Origin: Candidatus Gastranaerophilales bacterium
Lineage (GTDB): Bacteria > Cyanobacteriota > Vampirovibrionia > Gastranaerophilales > Gastranaerophilaceae
Assembly: GCA_944323155.1 (NCBI GenBank)
Contig: CALURL010000004.1
Coordinates: forward strand, 1 to 64,000
Length of the DNA stretch: 64,000 nucleotides
Direction of reading: 5' to 3'
Numbering within the stretch: the stretch's first letter is position 1; every line of letters begins with the position of its first letter. The position numbers and the translations under genes were made by a program. Below the pieces are notes generated by a model. That model worked only from the letters and a program-made list of their open reading frames with translations. It was not told the origin of the DNA and searched no databases. This document shows positions 35,091 to 44,487 of the stretch, one piece after another.

Positions 35091-36380
35091 ATGGAGTATA
35101 AGTTATTAAAAGCGCAGCGGGAATTTTTGGAAATTCCTCATAATTACAGTTTGGATATTGCGGTATATCAAGGCGGATATGGTTCCGGCAAAACTTTTGC
35201 AGGATCTCTTCTTGGAATATTGTTATGTTTGAAGTTCCCCGGTGTCCGCGGGCTTGTCGGGGCACAGACTTACACACTTGTTCGTGATACTACTTTGCAG
35301 ACTTACTTTGAACATCTTGACAATATTGGTTTTCGCGATGGATTTGATTATGAATGGTCATCTTCTTTGCAGAAACTCACGTTCAAAAACGGGTCTGAAA
35401 TTTTATTCAGACATTTTGATGAACCTAATAAATTAAAATCTTTAAACCTTGGATTTGTAGAGATAGAAGAAATGTCTGATATTCCTTATGAAACATTTAA
35501 GATGTTATTAGGCCGTATGCGGCAGAGGGTTAAAAAAACTTGGAAAAATTTTACATACAGAATTTTCGGGCATACAAATCCGGAAATGCACAGGGGTTGG
35601 GTTTATAAAACCTTTGTTGAGAATACTGCACCGAATTATCGTTTAATTACCGCTCCGACAACACAGAATATTTATCTCCCTGAAGGGTTTTGCGAAGAGC
35701 TTAAAAAGTTATATGATGAACATTATTATAATATTTTTGTTCTTGCGCAAAACGGCGATTACAATAACGGGCTTGTGGTGAAAGATTTTACTGATGAAAA
35801 TGTGAAATCTATAACTTACCAGCAGGATATGGATTTACATATAAGCTGTGATTTTAATGTTGATCCGATGTCATGGGTTTTAGCGCATAAAACTGATGAC
35901 AAGGTTTTTTATTTTGATGAAATTGTTTTGGAGAACACTACAACTTCAAAAGCGTGCGATGAATTTTTCAGGAGATACCCCAGTCATAAGGGAAAAATTA
36001 TTGTTAATGGAGATGCCTCCGGCGACAATAGAAGCTGTACAAGTGAATATACGAATTATGTAATTATCAAGAAAAAACTTCTTCAATACGGCTATGATGT
36101 TGAAATTCAAATAAAAGCATTTAATCCTCCGATAAAAAACAGGGTTATGGCGTTTAATTCTAAGGTTCGTTCAGCCGAAGGGGAAGTTTGTCTGTTTGTT
36201 GATAAAAAGTGTGAAAAACTTCTTTATAACATTTATAACCTCAGATATAAAGAAGGGACTTCCAAAATTGATATTCCGACATATCAGCAGATTAAGCAGA
36301 CAAAAGAGTTGAAATTTCTTTCACATCCGTTTGATGCTGCGTCTTATCTTGTTGATTTTTATTGGCCGATAACTTTATAA
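35091..36380 (+). CDS. Phage terminase large subunit
   Basis: A 429-residue packaging motor with both activities apparently intact. The ATPase has Walker A GGYGSGKT (about residues 28-35) and Walker B GFVEIEEMSD. The RNase H-like nuclease has its three acidic positions in ISCDFNVDP, IVNGDASGD and HPFDAASYLV. The length is normal for the PBSX/Terminase_3-like group. ATG 35091 follows AGGTAAAAAGTT. Intact catalytic motifs argue that the cassette is functional or only recently inactivated. Confidence 0.9.
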   Translation: MEYKLLKAQREFLEIPHNYSLDIAVYQGGYGSGKTFAGSLLGILLCLKFPGVRGLVGAQTYTLVRDTTLQTYFEHLDNIGFRDGFDYEWSSSLQKLTFKNGSEILFRHFDEPNKLKSLNLGFVEIEEMSDIPYETFKMLLGRMRQRVKKTWKNFTYRIFGHTNPEMHRGWVYKTFVENTAPNYRLITAPTTQNIYLPEGFCEELKKLYDEHYYNIFVLAQNGDYNNGLVVKDFTDENVKSITYQQDMDLHISCDFNVDPMSWVLAHKTDDKVFYFDEIVLENTTTSKACDEFFRRYPSHKGKIIVNGDASGDNRSCTSEYTNYVIIKKKLLQYGYDVEIQIKAFNPPIKNRVMAFNSKVRSAEGEVCLFVDKKCEKLLYNIYNLRYKEGTSKIDIPTYQQIKQTKELKFLSHPFDAASYLVDFYWPITL

Positions 36381-36392
36381 GGAAAAATTATT

Positions 36393-37046
36393 ATGGAAAC
36401 AGAATTAAAAAGATTGCATTACAAATCAAATATTTTGAAGCGTCTTTGTATTCATACAAATGATATGTCTGTAGGAAAAATCGGAACTGATTTGCCGCAT
36501 GGCTGGCATGTTGTGGAAGCGGAATACAATCCGAAAACAAATTTTAAATGTATGATTTACAGGAACAAAAACCAAGTTGTTTTTAGTTTTGCCGGAACTG
36601 ATAAAAAAAGTATTCTAGATCATGCTGCAAACATTCAAATGTGTTTTGGCACAATTAACAACCAGATGAAAAAGGCAAATGAGTTTTTTCAGGTTATGAA
36701 AAGACGTTATGTGAGAATTTTTGATGAGGTTACGCTTGTTGGACATTCAGAAGGCGGAAGCGAGGCAACATTTGCAGGTGTTTTGAATAATATCGAGACA
36801 GTTACTTTTAATACTTATGGTATCTCTAAGAAACTAATACTAAAAGACAAAGATTATACCAATTTAATTACGAACTACAGAAGCCCGCATGATATAGTTT
36901 CAAAATTACGCATAAATCCGGGCCGAACTTTTATAATCCCCTCAGACTCAGGTTTTTTGCGAGCTCACAGTATAAAAAATATGGGAAATTGCCTTGATGC
37001 AATTCCTGTAGAAATTTATAAAAAGAAGCATTTTTTGTTTAGATAA
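36393..37046 (+). CDS. Lipase-like alpha/beta hydrolase
   Basis: A 217-residue alpha/beta hydrolase of the class 3 lipase/Mbeg1-like type. The nucleophile elbow is VTLVGHSEGG (Ser near residue 118); the likely acid is in RSPHDIVSKL and the histidine in AHSIKNMGN. VVFSFAGTDKKS is the conserved strand before the nucleophile. No signal peptide. AAGGAAAA precedes ATG 36393, 12 bases after the terminase. In a virion cassette it may help membrane lysis or act on host lipids during exit or entry. Confidence 0.75.
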   Translation: METELKRLHYKSNILKRLCIHTNDMSVGKIGTDLPHGWHVVEAEYNPKTNFKCMIYRNKNQVVFSFAGTDKKSILDHAANIQMCFGTINNQMKKANEFFQVMKRRYVRIFDEVTLVGHSEGGSEATFAGVLNNIETVTFNTYGISKKLILKDKDYTNLITNYRSPHDIVSKLRINPGRTFIIPSDSGFLRAHSIKNMGNCLDAIPVEIYKKKHFLFR

Positions 37047-37054
37047 GGAAAATT

Positions 37055-37285
37055 ATGGAAAGTTTATTGCATTATTCACCGATATTGATAGCGATTATGG
37101 TATTTTTAATTCAGCAAAGGATTGTTGTAACGCCTGAAATGCTTGAGAAAAAACATAGAGAAATTATTGAGGAAATTGAAGAAAAATTTGTCACACTCAA
37201 TAGTTTCAAAGATTTGAAATATCAGTTTTCTGAAGTAAAAGAAAAAATTGATAAAATGTATGATTTGCTGATAGATTTGAAATAA
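37055..37285 (+). CDS. Small one-span protein with coiled coil at the end of the virion cassette
   Basis: A 76-residue protein with a single N-terminal hydrophobic segment (PILIAIMVFLI, residues 9-19) and a long charged coiled coil (EKKHREIIEEIEEKF onward). AAGGAAAA precedes the ATG. This topology fits a pinholin, a spanin-type protein or a lysis regulator. It is the last gene in the same-strand run; a 117-base gap follows before the next unit. Confidence 0.6.
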   Translation: MESLLHYSPILIAIMVFLIQQRIVVTPEMLEKKHREIIEEIEEKFVTLNSFKDLKYQFSEVKEKIDKMYDLLIDLK

Positions 37286-37402
37286 TGTTAACAAATGTAA
37301 CATGGATGTTTTATATATTAAAGATTTCTCTATAAATAGCCGTAGACATGAATATCAGGAATATATGTTACTAAGAAATTAACGAAAGGAAAGCGGCAAA
37401 CA

Positions 37403-39034
37403 ATGGGATTGGCAGCTTCACAAGCAAGATTTTTAGCCATAACTGCAAGAAAAGCAAGTTGTGAATTTCAATCTATGCAACTCGCTCAAGAGAAGCTTTC
37501 CCTTACTCGTGCCTTAGCTAACGCTACACAGAAATACCAAAACTCATTAAATCAAACAAAATTAGTTTGGGATATGGATGGAACAACGGGTACTGCAGCT
37601 GCAACCGGACAAACATATGATTTAACATATGATGTTATGATGACACCGTCTGCTCTGAATAGTTATGATCCGTATTTTATAACATCAAGAACAGGTAAGA
37701 TTGTTCTTAATTCTGCAATGGCAAAAGCTGCAGAAGCCGCAGGTATAGCCCGTGACGGTTCTACTATTCCTGATGAGAGTGGTTTTTATAAATTTTTGGA
37801 ATGTATGGGACAAAATGGTGCTATAGCACCTTCAACAGTTACAACTTTGTCTGCAGGTTATGATATTGAGGGAACTCATCATTCCTATTACATCCCTGAT
37901 GCAGGTATTGGCGGTGAACCTATTGATAAGACTGGCGCAAATGCTATGACTATTGGTACAATGTTGGTCTATATAAAGGATAAATTAGAAGAAGAACCTT
38001 ATGATTCCAGCTGGACTTCTGGTGGAGGTACGGCAGAACCATTTGGTAATAAAGCAACGTTTAAATTAGAAAATCTTTACGCAAGTTATGACAGCTCAAA
38101 TGCTGATAAACAAGCTATATTTATAAATTCAACAAAATATAATAAAGCAGATGACAGCTTTGATTTATTGGATTTGCTAAGCGGTAATGTTACTTATGTC
38201 GCTCAGGAAGGACTTGGTGAACAAGAAGCCAAAGATGCGATTATTGCTGTTGCTGATAAAGTTATTGATTCTATAAAAGGATTATTTGCTGATGATATTC
38301 AAAATAGTCAGGCTATGGCTTCTGCTGAAACTCAGTTAAAAGATCTTCTCAATGGTACAATTATAGATTTAGGCGGTACAAGAGGCGGTTATACTAATGA
38401 TGCAAGCAAGATTAATGATAGCGCAAATGCATATAACGTAATTGTAAAAACTGACGGAACATATGGTATAAGTTTATCTAATATGGCAAGTGCATTCTTG
38501 ACATATTATGCGCTGATTTGCGGTGAATATGATGTTCCTTATAATGTTCGTAACAGAGTTGATGATTCTGATTTGGTAACAGAAGATCCTAACTATTATT
38601 ACGTTCTGAGAAACGAAGATGCTGTAACTGAAAAAGATATGTTACTCGGAAACTTTTACAGTATGATGTACAACAATATCTGTAAAACAGGCTGGACAAC
38701 AGCATCAGGTAATGTTGATGATAAAGAATATCTTTCTCATGCAATTAAAAATGGTCAGTTATTCATATCATCTTTGAATACGGATAATACATATTATCAA
38801 GATCCATATACATTCAATGGTCATGTTATTGAAGTTACTGATGAAGATGCGATTACTCAGGCAGAACTTGAATATGAACAAACAAAATCTACTCTTAACT
38901 ATAAAGAAGAACAACTTGAATTAGATATGAAAAATATTGATACCGAAATATCAGCCCTAACAACTGAATATGATACAGTTAAGAACTTGATAAGCAAGAA
39001 TGTAGAAAAAGTATTTACAATGTTTAGTTCATAA
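37403..39034 (+). CDS. Unknown protein with flagellin-like terminal helices
   Basis: A 543-residue protein I cannot assign to a named family. The N terminus (MGLAASQARFLAITARKASC) and residues to about 60 form an amphipathic helix without a Sec signal. The middle is a Ser/Thr/Asp/Gly-rich domain of low hydrophobicity, and residues 480-543 form a long coiled coil (LELDMKNIDTEISALTTEYD). Helical ends around a variable beta-rich centre are the plan of flagellar axial and hook-associated proteins. AAAGGA precedes ATG 37403. With a FliI-type ATPase and FlhA_C elsewhere, it is a candidate export substrate; this is inference. Confidence 0.7.
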   Translation: MGLAASQARFLAITARKASCEFQSMQLAQEKLSLTRALANATQKYQNSLNQTKLVWDMDGTTGTAAATGQTYDLTYDVMMTPSALNSYDPYFITSRTGKIVLNSAMAKAAEAAGIARDGSTIPDESGFYKFLECMGQNGAIAPSTVTTLSAGYDIEGTHHSYYIPDAGIGGEPIDKTGANAMTIGTMLVYIKDKLEEEPYDSSWTSGGGTAEPFGNKATFKLENLYASYDSSNADKQAIFINSTKYNKADDSFDLLDLLSGNVTYVAQEGLGEQEAKDAIIAVADKVIDSIKGLFADDIQNSQAMASAETQLKDLLNGTIIDLGGTRGGYTNDASKINDSANAYNVIVKTDGTYGISLSNMASAFLTYYALICGEYDVPYNVRNRVDDSDLVTEDPNYYYVLRNEDAVTEKDMLLGNFYSMMYNNICKTGWTTASGNVDDKEYLSHAIKNGQLFISSLNTDNTYYQDPYTFNGHVIEVTDEDAITQAELEYEQTKSTLNYKEEQLELDMKNIDTEISALTTEYDTVKNLISKNVEKVFTMFSS

Positions 39035-39126
39035 TAATAAAGATTTCCTTAAGATATATAACAAATTTTCCTTGTCCATGCTAGTATTGTAATAGAAATA
39101 CCAGTTACGGAGAGGAAAATTTTTTT

Positions 39127-41763
39127 ATGATAAGTCTATTATTAAAGTTGTTGGGCGATCCTAACGAAAAAAAAGTTAAACGAATAATGCCGATTATTGA
39201 GCATATTAACGCTCTTGAACCTCAGTTTGAAAAATTAACTGATGAAGAATTGAGGGCTAAAACTGATGAATTCAAAGAAATTCTTGCAAAACGTCCAACA
39301 TCAAAAGACTTTAATACAGATAGAAAATTAGAAAAAGAAGCGTTGGATAAGATTTTACCGGAAGCATTCGCAACAGTTAGAGAAGCCGGAAAAAGAGTCT
39401 TGAATATGCGCCATTTTGATGTACAGTTAATTGGCGGATACTTCTTGCACAACGGGCATATCGCAGAAATGAGAACCGGTGAAGGTAAAACTCTTGTTGC
39501 AACTTTACCTGCATATTTGAATGCCCTAACCGGTAAAGGTGTTCATGTTATTACCGTAAACGATTATCTGGCACAGCGTGACAGCGAATGGATGGGAAAA
39601 ATTTATAAATTCCTCGGACTTTCTGTTGGCGTAATTCTCTCCGGCGGCAGAACAGCAGATGATTTTGAAAAGAAAAAACAAGCCTATAATTGCGATATTA
39701 CTTATGGTACTAACAACGAATTCGGCTTTGATTACCTTAGAGATAATATGGCTAGCAGTATGGAAATGCTTGTTCAAAGACCTTATAATTATGCAATCAT
39801 AGATGAAGTCGATAGTATTTTGATTGATGAAGCCAGAACCCCGCTTATTATTAGCGGCAGACTTGAAAAATCCGCTGAAACTTATCAAATGATGGCAAAA
39901 GTTGCTCCTCAGCTTCAAAAGAATGTTGATTATGAAGTTGATGAAAAAAATAAAAATATTATTCTCACAGAAGAAGGTATTGACAGAGCGCAAGAAATTA
40001 TCGGCGTAAAAGATTTGTTTGATATTAATACTCAATACGCACATCATCTTTTGCAAGCTTTGAAAGCAAAAGAATTATTCGTTAGAGATACAGATTATGT
40101 GATTAAAAACGGTGAAGTAATGATTGTCGATGAATTCACAGGACGTTTAATGGAAGGCAGACGCTGGTCAGACGGACTTCATCAGGCTATTGAAGCTAAA
40201 GAAGGGGTTAAAATTCAGGACGAAACTCAAACTCTTGCCTCTATTACTTTCCAGAATTTATTCAGACTTTACCCGAAACTTTCAGGTATGACTGGTACTG
40301 CAATGACAGAAGAAGCTGAGTTCGGTAAAATTTATAACCTTGAAGTTACAACAATTCCGACTAATAAACCTGATATCAGAATAAATTACCCTGATGTAAT
40401 CTACAAAACAGAGGTCGCAAAATACAATGCAGTTGTAGAAGATATAATACAAATGCATAAAATTGGCCGTCCTGTTCTTGTTGGAACAATCAGTATTGAA
40501 AAATCTGAATATGTTTCATCATTACTTACAAAACGCGGCATTAAACATAACGTATTGAATGCAAAACATCACGCCAAAGAGGCATACATTATTGCACAGG
40601 CAGGCCGTGTTGGTGCTGTTACAATTGCAACGAATATGGCAGGCCGCGGTACTGATATTCTGTTAGGTGGTAATGCTGAATATCTTGCTAAAGAAAAACT
40701 CGATTCTTTAGGTTTGGAAGAAGATTCAGAAGAATATAACACGAAAAAAGATGAACTTTTGGCAGAAGCACGAAAAGTTACAGAAGAAGAGCACGCTAAA
40801 GTCGTAGAACTTGGCGGTTTACACGTAATTGGTACGGAACGCCATGAGTCGCGTCGTATAGATAACCAGTTAAGAGGCCGTGCTGCACGTCAGGGGGATC
40901 CCGGATCAACAAGATTTTTCTTATCTTTACAAGACAATTTGATGAGAATTTTCGGAGGCGACAAAATTACAGCATTAATGAACATGCTCAATGTTGAAGA
41001 AGATATGGCGATTGAAAATACGCTTATTACACGACAAATTCAATCTGCTCAGAAAAAAGTTGAAACTTACCATTTTGATATAAGAAAAAGCGTTCTTGAA
41101 TATGACGATGTTATGAATATCCAGCGTGAAAAATTCTACGCTCAACGCCGTAAAGTTCTTGCCGGTAAAAATTTGTCGGAAGATATATATTACATGATTG
41201 AACGTGAAATCGACAGGCTGCTTAGAAGTTATATTTCGCCGGAACAAGCTCCGGAAGAGTATATTTATGAGGATTTGGAAACTATGATTAAAGAACTTCA
41301 TTCTATAATTCCTCAATTGTCGTTCTTTGAAGTAAAAGATGTTCAAAATATGCGTTTTGAAGCTGTTTATAACAAATTGAAAGAGTTTGCGATAAATGCC
41401 TATAGAACTCATGAACAGGAAGTTATAGACTTTTATAATGACGTTGTTTCTAAATACGATCCGAATTTTGAACCTCAGGTTGCTTTTTCTGATAACAATG
41501 TAATTCGTAACCTCGAAAAAGATATTTTATTACGTGTTGTTGATAACAAATGGATTGACCATCTTCACAATATTGATATGCTAAGAGAAGGTATAGGTTT
41601 GCGTGCGTACGGTCAAAAAGATCCTTTGATTGAATATAAGCGTGAAGCATACGATATGTTCAATAAAATGATGTATGAAATTCAAGGTGATACCGTAAAA
41701 CATCTATTCAGAACAAAATTTGGTATTCAAATAATGAACGGCCCTGATGAAGAAATGGCATAA
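39127..41763 (+). CDS. secA: Protein translocase subunit SecA
   Basis: An 878-residue SecA, the motor that pushes preproteins through SecYEG. Walker A lies in [16 protein letters not shown] (about 113-128), followed by [54 protein letters not shown] and the second-motor motifs [11 protein letters not shown] and [18 protein letters not shown]. The C terminus stops at GPDEEMA, without the zinc-binding SEC-C tail found in many SecAs; this is normal in some lineages. GGAGAGG precedes ATG 39127. It is immediately upstream of the first G-tract pilin gene. Confidence 0.97.
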   Translation: MISLLLKLLGDPNEKKVKRIMPIIEHINALEPQFEKLTDEELRAKTDEFKEILAKRPTSKDFNTDRKLEKEALDKILPEAFATVREAGKRVLNMRHFDVQLIGGYFLHNGHIAEMRTGEGKTLVATLPAYLNALTGKGVHVITVNDYLAQRDSEWMGKIYKFLGLSVGVILSGGRTADDFEKKKQAYNCDITYGTNNEFGFDYLRDNMASSMEMLVQRPYNYAIIDEVDSILIDEARTPLIISGRLEKSAETYQMMAKVAPQLQKNVDYEVDEKNKNIILTEEGIDRAQEIIGVKDLFDINTQYAHHLLQALKAKELFVRDTDYVIKNGEVMIVDEFTGRLMEGRRWSDGLHQAIEAKEGVKIQDETQTLASITFQNLFRLYPKLSGMTGTAMTEEAEFGKIYNLEVTTIPTNKPDIRINYPDVIYKTEVAKYNAVVEDIIQMHKIGRPVLVGTISIEKSEYVSSLLTKRGIKHNVLNAKHHAKEAYIIAQAGRVGAVTIATNMAGRGTDILLGGNAEYLAKEKLDSLGLEEDSEEYNTKKDELLAEARKVTEEEHAKVVELGGLHVIGTERHESRRIDNQLRGRAARQGDPGSTRFFLSLQDNLMRIFGGDKITALMNMLNVEEDMAIENTLITRQIQSAQKKVETYHFDIRKSVLEYDDVMNIQREKFYAQRRKVLAGKNLSEDIYYMIEREIDRLLRSYISPEQAPEEYIYEDLETMIKELHSIIPQLSFFEVKDVQNMRFEAVYNKLKEFAINAYRTHEQEVIDFYNDVVSKYDPNFEPQVAFSDNNVIRNLEKDILLRVVDNKWIDHLHNIDMLREGIGLRAYGQKDPLIEYKREAYDMFNKMMYEIQGDTVKHLFRTKFGIQIMNGPDEEMA

Positions 41764-41838
41764 TGAACTTTTATACTCTTGAAAATTATTGAAGAATCTT
41801 CTATAATTTCACTATCAATAAAAGAGAGGAGCGAATTT

Positions 41839-42734
41839 ATGAAAAGATTTAACTTGAAAAACCTAGTCGGGGGGGGGGCACGCGCCTAGCGCGGATTCCA
41901 GCCACTTGCCAAAAATATAACATATGCTATAACGGTGATATGGTACATCACTATTATAGCAAAAAAGCATTTACTTTAGCGGAAGTCTTAATTACTCTCG
42001 GTGTAATCGGGATTGTTGCAGCCTTAACACTTCCGACGCTTATTGGAAAATATCAGGAAAAACAATGGGTAACCGGTTTTTTGCGTATATATTCAATGTT
42101 AGATAACGCATATCGAATGGCTCAGATAGAAAATGGTACTTATGAAAATTGGGGAGCGGGAGTTACTTACAAATATGATACCAATGGACATATTTCTGGT
42201 AGGAGTGGAGCAGACCATGTTGCAGTTTATAACACAATGATAAAACCTTACTTCAATATAAATCAGGCCTGGGAAAAAAGTGGCAGAAAGAACTGTATGC
42301 CTGAAAAATCATACACATTGGATGGGAAAGAGTATACGTCAAATTTCGATAGTTCAGTATCTTCTGCAACTCCTGCAGTAAGTTTAGTTTCCGGTGAGTG
42401 TATTCTTATATCATCAGCAGCACATGGCGGAGAGTTTTTTGTTGATATAAATTCTAAAAAAGGACCGAATACTTTAGGAAAAGACCAGTTTTTATTTTCA
42501 TTTGATTTATTCACTCCGACAAGAATAAAACCCGGTTATATAGAGCCTTGGTGGACTGATAGAGCAAGTTATTGTGATTTCAGAGATGCACACGGCTGGA
42601 ATGCTGGTTTATCTTGTGGTTTTTGGATTGCAAGAAATAAAAATATGGATTATCTGCATATGTCATATGAGGAATTAGAAGATGCCTGGGGAAAACAAAT
42701 AATGCAATCTTATGGGCCATATTATGGCTGGTAA
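41839..42734 (+). CDS. Type IV pilin-like protein A, leader out of frame at a G10 tract
   Basis: GAGAGGAG precedes ATG 41839, whose frame runs through G10 and stops at TAG 41887 after 16 residues ending GGGARA. The pilin body lies in another frame that is open from before the tract and carries KKAFTLAEVLITLGVIGIVA, a class III prepilin signal cleaved before Phe. One more G, or two fewer, would join them into about 299 residues with a leader of about 44. Here an in-frame ATG at 41940 could also start a short ten-residue leader (MVHHYYSKKA). The mature domain has VDINSKKGPNTLGKD and a C-terminal cysteine pair, both shared with pilins B and C. It would be assembled or retracted with PilT. Confidence 0.85.
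41869..41878 (+). repeat. G10 homopolymer in pilin A leader
   Basis: Ten G in a row in AT-rich DNA, 30 bases after the start codon. The pilin body is in frame only for G8 or G11. Confidence 0.95.
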
Positions 42735-42759
42735 TTGTAATAAATATAAATTTATAATT

Positions 42760-42792
42760 AAAACCTCCCTATTTTTATAGGGAGGTTTTTTA
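42760..42792. terminator. Bidirectional terminator between pilin A and lysS
   Basis: A 12-base-pair stem (AAAACCTCCCTA with TAGGGAGGTTTT) has a T run on the right and an A run on the left, placed between two converging genes. Confidence 0.9.
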
Positions 42793-42810
42793 AATAAGAT
42801 TTGAAATTAA

Positions 42811-44343
42811 TTAGTCTCTATGTCTCATCGTTGGAAATGCAATAACATCTCTGATAGACGGAGAGTTTGTTAACAACATAACTAATCTGTCTATTCCAAT
42901 ACCAAGACCGCCTGCAGGAGGCATTCCGTGTTCCAGTGCACAGATAAAGTCTTCGTCAATAGACATTGCTTCTTCATCACCGTTTACTTTAGCTAATGCT
43001 TGTGCTTCAAATCTCATTCTCTGGTCAATCGGGTCAGTTAATTCTGAAAATGCGTTTGCAATTTCCCAGCCGTTAACTCTTGTCTCAAAACGTTCTGTTA
43101 ATCTGTCGTTGTCTCTGTGAACTTTTGCAAGAGGTGATATATCACGCGGATAATCAATAATATGAACCGGCTGGATTAGGGTTGGTTCAACTTTTTCTTC
43201 AAAAATCAAGTCGATAACCTGTCCCCAGTTATCGCATTCATCAGCGTTAACTCCTACTGATTTTGCTTTTTCTTTTGCATCTGTTACTGTGAATACTGTA
43301 TTAAAATCAATTCCTGTAGCTTCTTTTACCGCCCCCAGCATTGTTTTTCTATCCCATGGAGGAGTCAAATCTATTTCATTATCTCCATATTGGATTTTCA
43401 TTGTGCCGAGAACTTCTTGCGCAATTGTACTTACAAGGTTTTCTGTAAGCACCATCATTTCGTTGTAATCAACATATGCCTGATAAAGCTCCATCATTGT
43501 AAATTCTGGATTGTGACGTGTATCAATACCTTCGTTGCGGAAACTTCTGTTAATTTCAAATATTTTTTCAGATAATCCGCCTACCATAAGTCTTTTTAGG
43601 TACAATTCCGGCGCAATTCTTAAATACATATCCATATCAAGTGCGTTGTGATGTGTGATAAACGGTTTTGCGTTTGCGCCTCCTGCCTGCGGGTGAAGCA
43701 TAGGGGTTTCTACTTCTAAAAAGCCTTGAGCAGTTAAGTAATTTCTTATTTTTTGAATTATTAAACTTCTTTTTCTAAAAGTATCGCGGACATCCTGATT
43801 AACAATTAAATCAACATATCTTTGGCGATATTTAGTTTCAACGTCTGTTAGGCCGTGAAAGTTTTGTAATTCTTCCATTTTTTCTTTGCTGATTTGTTTG
43901 TTAGGCAAAGGAAGAAGTGATTTTGATAATAATTTTAGAGATTGTGATTTTATAGAAAGTTCTCCGCGCGGAGTTCTTCTGATTGTCCCTGTAAAACCTA
44001 CGATATCACCGATATCAATAAGTTTCAGAATTTTCATTTGATCTTCCGGCAAATTTTCTTTATGTGAAAAAATTTGGATTTTACCTGAAGCATCCATCAG
44101 GTCAATAAACATTCCTGTATTACGGATTGCCATAACGCGGCCTGCTACAGAATATTTGTCATCTGTTTCAACACCAGCTTCAAGGTCTTTGTATTTTTCT
44201 TGCAAATCTGCTGCATCAATATCTTTGTCAAACGAATAAGGGTATGGATTTACACCTTTATCCGCGAGGTCTGCAAGTTTTTGTATTCTTGTTTGTCTTA
44301 TTTGTTCTTTAGAAGAACTTGCTTCATGAGTTTGTTGTGCCAT
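42811..44343 (-). CDS. lysS: Lysyl-tRNA synthetase, class II
   Basis: A 510-residue LysRS that charges tRNA-Lys. The N-terminal OB-fold anticodon-binding domain (about 50-160) contains YSVAGRVMAIRNTGMF and FTGTIRRTPRGELSI. Class II motif 1 lies near FLEVETPMLHPQAGG, motif 2 near FEINRSFRNEGIDTRHNPEF, and motif 3 is GLGIGIDRLVMLLT near the end. The length is standard. AAGGAAG precedes ATG 44343. It is bracketed by two pilin genes on the opposite strand. Confidence 0.97.
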   Translation of the reverse strand: MAQQTHEASSSKEQIRQTRIQKLADLADKGVNPYPYSFDKDIDAADLQEKYKDLEAGVETDDKYSVAGRVMAIRNTGMFIDLMDASGKIQIFSHKENLPEDQMKILKLIDIGDIVGFTGTIRRTPRGELSIKSQSLKLLSKSLLPLPNKQISKEKMEELQNFHGLTDVETKYRQRYVDLIVNQDVRDTFRKRSLIIQKIRNYLTAQGFLEVETPMLHPQAGGANAKPFITHHNALDMDMYLRIAPELYLKRLMVGGLSEKIFEINRSFRNEGIDTRHNPEFTMMELYQAYVDYNEMMVLTENLVSTIAQEVLGTMKIQYGDNEIDLTPPWDRKTMLGAVKEATGIDFNTVFTVTDAKEKAKSVGVNADECDNWGQVIDLIFEEKVEPTLIQPVHIIDYPRDISPLAKVHRDNDRLTERFETRVNGWEIANAFSELTDPIDQRMRFEAQALAKVNGDEEAMSIDEDFICALEHGMPPAGGLGIGIDRLVMLLTNSPSIRDVIAFPTMRHRD

Positions 44344-44487
44344 TTTTACTTCCTTTATGTTGTAAAATCTTATACTTAAATTTTATCATAAACAAAACAC
44401 TTAACAAGTTTGCATTAATGTTTAAAGTCTTGCAAAATGTTAAAAATGTTTTATAATAAGGAAGTTACCAAATTGAAAGGAGAGAAA

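Noticed and set aside
26282-37285. Complete temperate prophage
   Set aside because: No integrase, repressor/antirepressor pair, replication gene, tail tube or tape measure, or flanking repeat could be seen.
41839-42734. Simple pseudogenes for the three pilins
   Set aside because: Bodies are intact, with prepilin signals, conserved loops, terminators and good ribosome sites at the leader start, and all share the same G10 register, which is unlike random decay.
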